From positions 494,624-548,734 of the forward strand of contig MNCI01004635.1 in the NCBI GenBank assembly GCA_015680685.1: 54,111 bases of DNA, written 5' to 3'. This DNA is from Gnetum montanum. Its lineage: Eukaryota > Streptophyta > Gnetopsida > Gnetales > Gnetaceae. Within the stretch, counting starts at the first letter, position 1. Each line of letters begins with the position of its first letter. Positions 1 to 11,339 of the stretch are shown here, one piece after another. The position numbers were made by a program, and so were the translations under genes. The notes below the pieces were generated by a model. The model ran no database searches. It was not told where the DNA came from and saw only the letters and a program-made list of their open reading frames with translations.

Positions 1-480
1 CTTGCCATCCCCCCCCTGCCCCCACCCCCCCCCCCCCCCCCCCCCATTCAAACTTGGGCTAGATTGGTGTTTCAGGGGTAAGAATAGATATTATCCTCCT
101 TTCTTTCACGTTGGACACTATTGCCTTAGCATAGAAACCCATAGTGCTTAGCTTCATTCATGTCTCATCCACTTTTGGGAACCTAGGGTTGAAAAAGGCA
201 AGCTTTGGTTACTAAAAATGGCAAAATAATTATGTTTTAATCAATTTGTGAAATACAAGGCATGTTTCCACTTTGGGAATGGAATCCCCTGTGTGGATGC
301 ATGGGAGTTAAGGTTGCAATATGGTTATAAGTGTCAAAATTAGAAAAAAGCTTCGTGTTGATGTAATTTTTGGTTAAGAGAAAAGGCATAGGGTGGTGCC
401 CACTATTCAAAATTTTAAAATTTTCAAAAGTGAAGTTGTTTCCCACCCAAAATCAACATGAACTAGACTTTTCCTCCCTT
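1..480. repeat. End of ~188-bp tandem array, outer family A element
   Basis: This is the gene-proximal end of the same array seen complete at 11,340-14,450. Positions 50-480 align with 13,974-14,450, both holding TTCCACACT-type motifs and the same lead-in to exon 1. The first 45 bases are almost pure C, which may be a real homopolymer or an assembly artefact at a contig edge. No coding capacity is seen. Confidence 0.7.
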
Positions 481-738
481 GCACTTCAGTGCACTTGGAG
501 TTATGGTGCACGGAATTAGCAGTTGGGGTTTCAAGTTGTGCATTTAGGTTTTAGACGTGATTTTATTATGAAATCTCACAAATTTTCATCACATTTATTA
601 TCCTACATTAATAGTGCACTGGAGGAGAGCTTTGGTAGAGAACATCAATTCTCATTGTGGAAGCCTTCCATCTCTCTTGCAACTAGTGTAGAACACCTAT
701 TTCTCTTGATTTCCATCATCCCTAGTGTTGAGCTTGCC

Positions 739-3700
739 ATGGCACCTAAGCAACGAGGGGAAAAGAATAGAAATCCTAAAATCTAGAAGATGGATGAATG
801 TTCCAAGGAGCTATTAGAGGTTCCTAGGTCTATATCCATTTAGGCCTCATCCTTCACGACTCCAAGGTAGGCAATTCTACCTATTTTTATTTTCATTTGT
901 AGCTATTTTCTATGGTCTTCTCGTATTTTTCTTACCACATGTAGGGTCATTTTTCTCAGATCTACTCTAATAGAAGGGGTAAATTGAAATTCTGTCAAAA
1001 TCCCACCTCTTATTTTGGCCGTTTCCACATAGAGCCATGATTGTTTCATTGTTTTTGCCTCAATAGATTTGATTTTTAAAATCTAGTATGTTGTTTTCAT
1101 GCTTTTTTAAAAAAAAAATGGGAGTATGGCCATTTTTCCAAATCTAGGCCAAAGTATTCATCAAAATTAAATTTCAATGAATTCTACCCAATTATTTTGG
1201 GGTGAATCTCAATGGGTTTCAATCATTTCATCTATTTTGATTGTGTTTTCATGGCTATGTAAAATCTAGGTTTTGAAAATCTTTTAAGTTTTGGCATGGA
1301 AAAGCAAGTAATGTTTTGTATTTTTTCTTTAGAAAATGGTTGAATATTTTCAAAAAATGATGCTATGGGTTTGTAGACCTTCGTTTAAGATTCTCTATGG
1401 CTATTGTTTCATTTAATTTGGTCTTCAAACAACGAAGTTATGGTTGTTTGCCTAACATTGAGCAGTTAGGTTCTCATGCAATTTTTGTAATTTCATGTAA
1501 AGTTGTAATTTCTTTTGAAGAAATGGCAAAGGTTTTGGCTATTTTCTAGTTATGGATGAGTAGGTCATGGCTTTAGCATTCCAATAGAGGTGGAATCACT
1601 CTGATTGGACTTAAAATAAATTTTCTACGAATTTTGTATCGATTTTGGATATTTTTCCAAATTGAAGAATCTTTCTTGCATAAATGGAAAGGTTTTTGAA
1701 ATTTTTTCTAAGCATGGGTGCATAGGGCTTGGTTTAATCTTTCAAAAAGTGGTGGAATTACTCTATTTGGAGCTATGCCTATGTGGACAAGGCAAAATTA
1801 TGGTCATAGCACATTACCCATTTGGAAATGGAAGTGGTTGATATGTATAACTTATGTTTTTCTTTTGTGAACATCTAAAACTAATGCTTAATTTTGTTTT
1901 TTAAGAAGAGTAAAAGCTTTTTCTATTTTTAGAAAGCTTTTACTATGACTACATGGTTTTTTCTAAGTTTATGATGCTTATTCTAAATTTGTGCATACCT
2001 TAGATGCATTTTTTTTTTAAATTTATGCATGATTTGCATAATATAGATGTTTTCTTAAACCTATGCTTGCTTATTTTTTAAATTTGTGCATGTTTAAGAT
2101 GCTTTTTCCAAATTTATGCATGGTTTGCATAATTTAGATGTTTTTTTTTTAACTTATGGTTGTTTTTTTCTAAATTTGTGCATAGTTTAGATGTTTTTTT
2201 CTTCAAATTTATACATAGACCAAGGTTTCGTTCTAGTTATAATGTTTTGGCTATGATATTTTGATTATGGTAATAATGCTTTTTATAAAACTTCTTAGGT
2301 TAATTTAGATAGATACCTTAGATCTTTCTACAAAGGCTAATTTCACCTCTAACTAGACATTTTTTCCAAATTTGAAAAGTAATTCCATAATATAAGGCTA
2401 CGCAAGGTTGTAATACTATTTTTTTTTTTTTGGTGAATTCGTTAAGCTAATTTGATAAACACCTTAGATATTTTTACAAAGGCTAATTTCACCTCTGACT
2501 TAGGATGTTTTTCCTGAATTTGTTAAGTAATTCTAATTGGTTACAATGATTTTGATTTGCTTTATGTAGGGTCTTTTTGAGGCCTATCCTCATCATCGTT
2601 GAGTTGGTGGATATCTTGTGCTACATTGGTCATCCCAAGACCAATACCTTGTTGCATGACATGCCTTTTGGAAAGCTCTCATTGTGGTTCTGGCCTAGGA
2701 CAAGGGAATTCCTTGCCTACCTTCTTAAAAACTTCAATGTAATGCTATGGTCACACTTATCTATTGATGTAGCTAGGGTTGTAGTGGAGATCCTATTACC
2801 TTAGGCATCAAGCCTGCTTGTCAGATTCATTACTAACAAGATGCCTCCTAAGATAGCAAGGGGACCAACAGATGCCATAAGCCCACGTTACCTTACAGAG
2901 ATTTGGATGATATCAGAGTATAGTCAGTATAAAACACTACTCTGATGGTGGCGCATAGATCCCACGCATTATTCTAGAACCCACTTAACACCATGTATCT
3001 TCTACAGGGATGACCATGGTTATTGTAATGTTTATATTCTTTTGGCTTAACTACCTTCCCTAACTTCACCAGTTTTACAAACTTCTTGTAGGTACAAGGT
3101 CAATGATCAAGGTTTGATCATCAACAATCAAATCTTGGTAATGGCTCAAACTACTTCAAATAAATTCACTAAGAATTCTCAAATTAGAACTATTGTATAT
3201 CAACAGTTAAGAGGGGACTTTGATGCATACACCTCAAGATTCAACCTCATATACAAGAAGTGCAAGGATGATAGGATGATGCACAACTAGTGGATAAACA
3301 CCAGTAGCATGGATCAAACCCTTGTAGCTAGGACCTCCACTCAAACCACACCAAAGAATAAAAGGAAAGGTAAATGTAAAGGCTATAGGTTATAGTGTTT
3401 CATGTTTATAACTTTAAGTGTTCTATTGCTTTGTGTAGTTGTTAAAATTGCTCATGTTGATGGTAAACTTTGGTTGTTGCTTCGCAGGACCTTCCACCTG
3501 GGCTGATGTCACTATACCACTTTTAGGTTCACATCATAAGGATACCCTCATCTTAAAGTTTGGTGAGGTGACATCAACATAGGAATGGCTAAAGGGACAT
3601 GTGCCTAGATACATTCAATAAAACATCCAACATACAGGTTTTCTTGATGTGTTTATGGCACATATCCCTTCCATCCCTACTACAGAGATGTTGCATGTCA

Positions 3701-6126
3701 TTGACTCCTACACTGAGAAGGTTGGTCATTTTAGCACCATCATCTAGAATGTGAAGGTAAACATGGATGTTGGTATGGACCTCTTTCGTGACTTTTTTGG
3801 TGTTGCTGCTAATTTGGTAAAGGTTCCCACTAGGATAGTAAGTGAAATCGGCCATCATGAAGAAGTTTTGGAGTAGCTTGGTGCTAACATGGGCTACTCT
3901 GGTATTTTGATGGATAGGTTCATGAACCCTGATGCAAATGAATCATATCCTTTGTTCAGGCCTCATGTGTTTCCCAAACTATTATCACAAAAAAGGTAAT
4001 TGACTCAGCACAGGGATGGACCTCTAAGAAGGTCCTCATTGAGTGCACCAAATTTGACTAGGTAGCTACTTTGGCTATTGGGCTTCAATAGGAGATCCTT
4101 AGACTCTATGATAACGCCTCTATGATAATCCACATGTACTTTGTATTTTTTGCAAGTTATCTAAAAACGTTTGTAGAGTTTTTGGTGGTGTACAGGAATG
4201 GATGATGGGTTTATCCAATAGTGCAGCCCTAGAACCCACTAGAGGGGATGGATGATACATTATCCATCACCACTAAGAATCTTGATGTTAGGCAGTGTGA
4301 GTCTCCTAATAGCATTGATGACAATGAGCTTCTCACATTTCCTACTAGTGTCCAAGATGTCAAATGATGGTGTGTGGAGGTCAAAGGGATAGTTAGGAAA
4401 AAAATCAAGAGGCCTATGGAGGAGGCATTGCTAGCATCAAACCAACCTGCTCCGAAGACGCTTAAGTTTAAGCTTAAGCCATCGTAATAGGCAGTTATAG
4501 GTATGCTTTGTTTAAATTTCACTATCTCATGTTTTAAAGTTTATGGCTACTTTATGGTTTCATGTGTTAACCTATTTTTTATGTGCTATGGTTGTAGACA
4601 AGCATCAGGATATGGTAGCCCAAGCTATTATGGAGGTGAAACAAAGGCATGTAAAAGAGGTACTCCCCAAGCAACCTATGCTTGAAGGATTTTCCAATGC
4701 AGGTATAGATGATCTAGACATCTTGTTTGGTGAGGTGGTACCTGGTACATCCTCCATCATCATCCTAGAGGAGGAAGAGGAGAAGGAAGGGCTAGGTATG
4801 CCCATGCCTCAATGCTTTTGTTTTATCTCATTGTTTATCTTTAGTTTTCATCCTAATCTTTTAGTGACTATTATGCTAATAGTAGTTCCTGAGCCACTAG
4901 TGCAATCTCTCATCCCTAAGTTTCATGTGAAACCCTAGATAGAGAGTCCAGACAAAGTGAAGTTCATGCATGGGATGGCTAAGGACATCATTGATCGGTT
5001 GCATCTGGTTACACCCAAGATAGATAAGGATTTTATTTTATGCTTCAGTTGTAGGCTATGCTTGCATTATGACTATCTTAGGTTGTGCATTATGTTTATG
5101 GTTGTATTTTATGCTCATATAGTTCTTTTGTGGAGTGCGATCCTAGTAGAGACATGGACATAGACTCCTTGCTTAAGCTTCCCTCTGATGTATCTAGTGT
5201 ATCCTTGAAGTTGTACGAGATTGCTACTAATCTAGCAATTTTGTGCGCAGAAACTTCATGGGAGCTAGAGAGGTTCAAAGAATCCCTATGGGAGGAAGTT
5301 ATAGCCTTAAGGGAGAAGACACAATAGTAGGAGGATATGATTAGAGATTACCAATATCGTAAGGCCTTTGTGGAAGTCCAAGTGGCTAACTCAAGGAAAT
5401 TACAAACTAAGGAAATCATGTGGACCTATTACTTACATGTTGTTCAGGACAACGTAGCCGTCCTACGAGAGATGGTAGAACAATGTATGTAGATGGACCT
5501 CATCTTATAGAAGGTTAAGGACTAGAAGGATCACTGCACTTGGATCCTAAAGTGGGTCAAGAAACAAAAGCCCCACAAGCAATAGTACAAGGTGGATTAT
5601 GGGGCCTACCTTAAGTGGCTCAAGAAGGAGTCAATTGAATGGTGCAAGAGAGAGCTGTTCATCCAGGGGATCCAACTAGAGAGTCCGTAGTAGCTTTTTG
5701 AAAGTACTTTCATAGTGGAGTAATCTCCTACTACTTGAATTACCACTACTGTAGGTGAGACCTCTACAACTATTACTATCAGAGAGCCTCCTACTTGGTT
5801 TCCTATAGATAGGATCAACATCCTCTCTAGCATTGTTCTTGGGGATGTTGACTGGGTCAACATGATAGAGGACTAGATCCTCTATTGTTTGGAGGAAGGC
5901 CTTCTCCATCTACTTCTATAAGTCATGGAGCCAGAATCTCCATAGGGTAGATGTATTTTATGTTTTAGTTTCTAAGTTATGGTTTTGATTTTGGTTATGG
6001 ATTACTAACTGGCTATATTTTGTTGCATTTTAGGCCTCAGGAGACATTGGTGACCCTAGTGGTAAGGGTGAGAATGACCCACCACTTCCCCCTCTAGATG
6101 CCACTTAGCAGCCTCCATCAGTTTAG
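739..6126 (+). pseudogene. Retrotransposon-borne 8-exon antisense gene, copy 1
   Basis: The function is unknown. I infer eight exons: 739-866, 2570-3009, 3092-3369, 3488-4500, 4598-4795, 4883-5023, about 5123-5946 and 6034-6126. The start is ATG at 739 in good plant context (gccATGGCA); the frame is open upstream, so a start near 523 is possible. Exons 1, 2, 3 and 4 join in frame across the introns, and copy 2 at 14,683 has the same phases. Exon 2 begins RPILIIVELV and contains EFLAYLLKNFNVMLWS, resembling FCP1/NIF-type HAD phosphatases, with Glu where the catalytic Asp should be. Exon 4 is the longest conserved block (DVFMAHIPSIP, GHHEEVLE). Exon 7 is charged and probably coiled-coil. The exon 2 donor (GT to AT) and exon 6 donor (GT to AT) are broken; exon 4 has a frameshift near 4,000; many stops are TAG. 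It runs antisense to the family A element and lies after its protease end. Confidence 0.6.
867..2569 (+). other. Intron 1 of antisense gene copy 1, with T-rich subrepeats
   Basis: This 1.7 kb non-coding stretch runs from GTAGGC at 867 to ATGTAG at 2564-2569. Positions about 1,975-2,215 hold irregular repeats of about 30-35 bases built on AAATTTRTGCATRGTTTAGATG. The matching intron in copy 2 carries the same repeats, so they predate the two copies. No ORF of substance is present. Confidence 0.55.
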
Positions 6127-7030
6127 CTTATTGGCTATTTGTCTTTATTTTCATGTTGATGGCTCTGATTAGCTAGACTATGTTGTAGATGATTATTGTT
6201 CTTTGACATTTTGGCCACTTATTATGGCCATGGCTATGTATGGAAATGGACACTTTAACTTTAAATTTAAATATTTGGTTTCATTTTTGGCTATATATCA
6301 TCTTGTAGTAAATGTTGTAAAAGTTGTGAGTGACTATGTTGACTTTTTGGTTATAAAATCAAATGGCTAATCGATGTAATAATAGGCTAAAAAACAAGTA
6401 TAATGAGAAAGATGCTTGCTAGCTTTAGGCCATAGTAGATGTAAGTTAGGTTGTTTTCCTAGTTTAAGGCCATGGTGAGCCATAATGCTAGTTTAACATT
6501 TTAGTGGATGGGAATGCTAGTTTAAGGTCAAAATAGACCGGTTGTGAAAAAGAAGTATATCTATAAGACTTTTTTGATGTTTATAACCTAAGTAAAAATA
6601 AAGAAAGGTTGTAGCAAATAGGTAAAAATGCAAACGAACTTAGGCTACATGCATAACAAGTAAAAAAACAAATGCATAAAAAGATATAATATATTGTAAA
6701 AGAAAAGTAAGGCTACATGGCTATTAGTGCATCTGGTCATAGAGGCATGGTAAGGTTAAGGTGAACTTCACTTGTGTAGATTCTTCCTAATTTTTTCAAG
6801 ATTAGGGAGTGAGTAAGGCCTACTCTACACAAGCTTATATTCACAATCTCCTTCACTTATGATGTTAAAAGGGATTTCATCCCATAATGCATCCTATTGC
6901 TTATTGTTGTGATCGTTGGCTTTCTTGGGTTATTACTCTTCATGGCTAGGAGCTTCTTCTTGAAGCTCCACTTCAAACCCTTGCTCTATGTCTACATTGT
7001 TGATAGCTAGGGGAACTATGTTATCACCAT
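6127..7030. other. Spacer between antisense gene and protease end, outer element
   Basis: About 6,420-6,545 holds decayed copies of a roughly 32-base motif built on CTAGTTTAAGGTCTTAGC. About 6,750-7,030 aligns with 21,150-21,388 and includes, on the minus strand, the tail of the protease region (VDIE-like codons near 6,990). The alignment stops at 7,030, where the inner element begins. Apart from the protease tail there is no recognisable gene. Confidence 0.6.
7026..7030. other. Left target-site duplication of the inner element (ACCAT)
   Basis: The five bases left of LTR-1 are ACCAT. The five bases right of LTR-2 (27,227-27,231) are ATCGT. Each differs from ACCGT by one transition. The equivalent uninterrupted site in the inner element's own protease reads ACCAT followed by GAATGATG (21,384-21,396), and GAATGATG also follows the right duplication. 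Confidence 0.7.
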
Positions 7031-8548
7031 TGTTGCTATCGAAAAATTTGATTACTAGAAAAAATTGAATGGAGATTCGGTGCAGAGCAATTCCTCAACC
7101 CACAAATCCCCAAGGCCTCTATAGAAAAAATGGGATTTGGGGCATCCTAGCTATTTTGGTAGATCAACCAAGGACTCGGGGGTATTTCAAAATAATGTAA
7201 TGAAATGAAATGCAAAAACTAATAACAAATCTGAATAATGCACAAAAAATAAACAAATATGTCTTGCACACAAAACCCAAAACTTAAAACTTTTTTGGGA
7301 AAAAATAATGAATAAGTTAAATAAATGTGTACAAATGATGCTTGGATGGGTAGTAGGGAGTTCACTTAGATGGGGGTTTAGGGTTTATTGAAGTCAATGC
7401 AATCAACTCCATGATTCAAATGTCTTGCCACTCCCAATGCTATCAAATCTCTGGTGTTGCAATCTTAGATTTGCAATGTTGGCTATGGTGGGAGTTGGGA
7501 AGTGTGAAAAAACTAAGCTACCCAAATGCTCTATGCTAGAAGTTGAAAATCCTAGGAGTGTAGTGTGGAGCTTGAAAATTCACAAATTCCAAAGGTGGTT
7601 ATGAGGCCACAAAGTCACAGGGTGTCTACACTAGGTTCAAGAGAATACAAGTGTGGAAACTTGTAAAAAAGTCTTGAGTGCTTGAGAATGCCTAACTGTA
7701 GAACTATAAAGAATTTTTTGTGCAAAAGTATATGTATGCTAACAATCTTGGATTGCAAAAAATTGTGGAACCTATAGATGGTGTTTGAAGTTGGTTTTTA
7801 TAGATCTTGGCCATGAATGGTGATGCAAAATGGCTATAAAATAGTTACAAATTGGTTACAAAATTCAAGTGAGATGGATGCTCAAATTTGGGGGGTTAGT
7901 ATATGTAGTAAGTGCTTTCCCCCATGGCCATTCCACTTACTATAAATAGTAACTGATGCATACCTTCCACATTAGAGATGAATCTTTCACACTAAGCTCT
8001 TCACCATGCTTGCTGAAGTGGTTGGTCAACGTTGAAGTGCATGAAGTAATGGATTTTGGCTTTTGTGGCTTCCACAGTAGGGGATGTAATTTTCAACACT
8101 AGGGATGAAGACTCCATGCTAGGTAGAAACTTCCACGCTAAGAGGGGAAGGTTTTCAAGTTGTGCATCTAATCTCCACATTGAACGAAGAAAGTCTTCAA
8201 AACCCTCATCCTTCCACTCTAAGGGGTAGGTGATATTTACCCCCTTGCATGTGTTTCCATCATATAAAAATGTATACCTCCATAAAACCCATGAAATTTT
8301 CATTTTTGGCATTCCAAAAGCCATTTTGACCCCACAAGCCCAAATATAGATACTAGGTAACTTTTTTGACCTGGGGAATAAGGCTTTGACCACTTATCAG
8401 GCATTTTTCAGCCCCAAAAGTATCAAGTATGTGAGATTGCCCACTGTGGGTTACAATCTTCACATTTACAATGAAGTTTTGCCTCAAGTTTTAAAGGGCA
8501 AAAGCTACATGATGAAAATTGGCTATAACAAATTTTTTTGGTGTTTTA
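7031..8548 (-). repeat. LTR-1, 3' LTR of inner family A element
   Basis: At 1,518 bp it aligns over its length with LTR-3 (1,519 bp) and, apart from one gap, with LTR-2. On the minus strand the family LTR starts TGAAACACC and ends GCAACA; here the start has decayed to TAAAACACC. Internally it shares the block AGTTCCTCAACCCAYRAATCC and several TTCCACGCT/TTCCACACT motifs with the array. Short ORFs inside it have no family resemblance. Confidence 0.8.
7895..7953 (-). promoter_or_regulatory. Palindromic TATA-like element in LTR-1
   Basis: Two related near-palindromes, about GTTAGTATATGTAGTAAG and CTTACTATAAATAGTAAC, face each other about 23 bases apart. The pair is conserved in LTR-2 and LTR-3. 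Each contains a TATA-like core on both strands, so this is the best candidate for the element's core promoter. The role is inferred. Confidence 0.4.
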
Positions 8549-8780
8549 TTGGTGTCTGGAGGATTGACCTAAGAGACACTAACAAAGAATAAAAAACACC
8601 ACTGCATATTATAATGCTACAATGCATATAGGCCACATCTGAATCATGCTATCCAAGTCACCAAAGTTGCCAGTGTAAGGTCATGGTGGGGCATGGTACT
8701 AGTTTAAGGTCTTAGCAAGTCATGTTTCCAATTTAAGGTCATAGTGGACCATTGAAAGTAGGCTCGCTTGTCAATGATCA
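8549..8780. other. Spacer between integrase end and LTR-1
   Basis: About 8,650-8,760 holds three or four copies of the TTTAAGGTCTTAGC-type motif also found at 6,420-6,545, 10,920-11,290 and 20,480-20,930. No purine-rich tract is evident next to the LTR. No gene is seen. Confidence 0.5.
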
Positions 8781-8781
8781 T

Positions 8782-9915
8782 TAGCTACGTGTAGTATGGC
8801 CTCAAATAGAAATGATTGACTAGTTTGGCTAGCTCATTCCCATCCATGTTAGCTATCCTAAATGCTTTGTTACCATAGGGTTTGGTGACAAAGAAGGATC
8901 CTTCCCATTTGGCTGAGGACTTGTCTCCATGCTCATGGATGACCTTGAGGACTAGGTCACCCTCCTTGATCTTGTGGATTGTCAAGTTATGGTGATGTTG
9001 TTGCTTTTGCCTCTCTTATTAGTGCTCGATGTGAGCAAGAAGTTACATATGTTGCTCCTCCACCAAATCCACGGTTGCTATTTACAACTCCTTATTCTAC
9101 TCGTTGTTGATGAACTCAATTAAAGCTACTCAGAGTGATGGCACCTATAATTTAAGAGGTAAAATAGCTTCAAAACCATAAACTAGGCTATGAGGGATCA
9201 TACTGGTTGCCATGTGATATGTTTTTCTATATGCCCATAGTAAATGGACAAGCCCCTCATGCCACTTGCATTTGCTATTATTAAGCATCTTTTTGAGTAA
9301 GTTGATTATGACCTTGTTGCGTGCATTGGCTTGTCCATTGGCTTGAGGGTAATAAGATGATGAGAAAGAATGATTAATGCCTAGGTTGTAACAAAAATAT
9401 TTTGTTTCATAACTACTAAATTATAGTTCATTATGTTTAACTATGGTCATGGGTATGCCAAAACGAGCTATAATGTTATCTAGGATGAATTTGCAAACTT
9501 GCTCAAATGTAGTCTTCCTCAAGGGAATAGCCTTAGCCCACTTGGTAAAGTGTTTGATTGTAATGATGATGAAGCTATTTCCTATCGAAGACTTAGGCAT
9601 TATAGGTCCAATGATATCCAATCCCCATCATTGAAATGACCATGTTATTTGAGTGGTATGCAACTAAGTTGGTAATACATGTATAAGGTTACTATATTGT
9701 TGACATGTATCACACCACTTAACCTTCTGCAGGTAATCATTTTTCACATGGGACAAGTAATAGCCTAACTATATAATCGTAGTGACCATAGCTCTTGGTT
9801 ATATATGTCCTCCACAAACACCCTCATGAACCTCTTCTAGGACCATTTTGGCTTCGATTTTACCTAAGCACTTTAGGAGTATGTCATCATAGGATTGTTG
9901 ACATAATGTGTTATC
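8782..9915 (-). pseudogene. Integrase remnant, inner family A element
   Basis: This would catalyse insertion of the element's cDNA. Reading from 9,915 downward, the zinc-binding N-terminus shows EVHEGVCGGH (about 9,820-9,850) and WCDTCQ (9,702-9,719). The catalytic core begins MDIIGPI at 9,621 and runs through FTKWAKAIPL. At the second catalytic Asp, where families have DNG, it reads KHNE, so the residue is lost. Further on are YYPQANGQA and LLWAYRKTY, and the C-terminal region 8,785-8,985 reads GDLVLKV, AKWEGSF and NHFYLRPYY, which is usual for Tat integrases. Several frameshifts and stops break it. It follows directly on the deleted RT and ends about 230 bases before LTR-1. Confidence 0.75.
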
Positions 9916-10700
9916 GCCTACAATGACATCAAATTATGGTCATGCTAATTTGATGCTCTAGGTTGATCCTAATTTGTTTATGTCCTAAACATCTATCCAT
10001 AAAGGACAATAAGGCATGTCTTACTATAGTATGGATAAGTTGGTCAATACTAGGTAAAGGAAAGTCATCCTTGATGGTTGCTTTATTTAGGTCTTGAAAA
10101 TGAATGCAAATATAGATACTCCCATTTTCCTTAGGAACTATCACTATGTTGGACACCCACTCCATGTAGTCGACAACCCTAATATAACCAACTTGATAGA
10201 GCATTGAGATCTAATCATGAACTGTCAAGGCCAAATTTGGCCTAATCTTGTGCACTTTTTGCTTAATTGGTTTAATGTTAGGCCCTTGTATGATGTTGTG
10301 CTAGACTAGATGTGGGTCTAGGCTTTGCATATCTTCATATGACTAGGCAAAGGCCTTAACATCATTTTCTAGGACTTTGGTGATGTCTTGAGCATATCGA
10401 GGTTCTAGTGAGGAACTTAGTTTAAGGGTTTTCTCCTCATCACTATGCATTGTGATGGGAGCCTTAACCAAAGAGTCTTTGGTTATGTCACCTACCTCTA
10501 AGTCAAGGGTTTTGACTAGGTGTTTAGACCATTCTAGAGGTTTCTCTATTAAGGCTATGTGGTCTACCAGACTCTCAAGCTCAAGATCTAGGCAATTAGG
10601 ATCTATACATCATTCAACATCACCATGAAGTACATGTAGACACAAAGGTAAACTTATTTTCTCCCATGTACTCACACTCTTGATCTTGCACATTAACCAA
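9916..10700 (-). pseudogene. Reverse transcriptase remnant, inner family A element
   Basis: This is the N-terminal half of a Ty3/gypsy reverse transcriptase. The lead-in near 10,330-10,355 reads A*SYEDM; Tat families have AWSYEDM, so TGG has become TAG. Then come KQKVHKIRPNLAL (about 10,230-10,270), MEWVSNIVIVPKENGS, DLNKAT, DDFPLPSIDQLI and a decayed FMDxxxGxxQI box ending near 9,930. The text then jumps to the RNase H-integrase linker (SYDDILLKCLG), so the YxDD catalytic box, the rest of RT and RNase H are missing. It is separated from protease by 10.6 kb. Confidence 0.75.
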
Positions 10701-11339
10701 AAGCATATTAAGTGGTACGTGGGTAAAAGTGAATAAATAATGCTAAAATGCTATAAAATTATGCAAACACATGTAAATCTAATGTAATCAAGACCATCAA
10801 AGGTCATCAATGAGGTAAGTACATTTCAAAAAATTGCAATAAAGGCCAACAAAGGTCAAACCAAGGGAAACATAAGAAATAAGATAACAAATGGTCAATA
10901 AAGGCCATAATTTCACCAATTTTAGGCCTCAGTGGGCCATGATTCTAGTTTATAGTCTTAGTGGACTTTGATGCCAATTTAAGGCCTTAGCAGGCCATGG
11001 TCACATGCTGTTAAATGGTGATCAAGGAAGGCCAAAACCCTCTTTTTGATACCATTCAAAGGCCAAACATAGGCAAATAAGAAAAATAAAGAATACATAA
11101 GGTCATATAAAGGCTATAGAAGGTCAACAAGGTCAATAATGCAATACAAGTCCAAAAAAAAGTCAAAATACTATATAATAATGCAAAAATCAAGCAAAAC
11201 AGGCTATGTATGGTAAGAATTGGATAATATAGGTCAAAAAATGGCTAGATTTTGCTAGTTTTAGGCCTTAACAAGCCATGTTCTCAGGCTAAAAGGATAT
11301 TAGGTGAGTTTGGGCATTAATTAGATCTGTTTGAACCCA
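10701..11339. other. Spacer between RT start and tandem array
   Basis: This is AT-rich and non-coding. About 10,920-11,000 and 11,260-11,290 carry the TTTAAGGTCTTAGC-type motif with GGCCATG. The surrounding text repeats AAAGGTCA- and AAAGGCCA-like words. If the insert is spliced out of the gag-pol RNA, the 3' splice site would lie here on the minus strand, but I cannot single one out. Confidence 0.4.

Noticed and set aside
8001-8393. 130-codon minus-strand ORF in LTR-1
   Set aside because: It lies wholly inside an LTR, is not kept open in LTR-2, and resembles no family.
8549-8580. A polypurine tract next to LTR-1
   Set aside because: The minus-strand text before the LTR (CCTCCAGACACCAA) is not purine-rich. 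The tract is either lost or not recognisable, so no feature was called.
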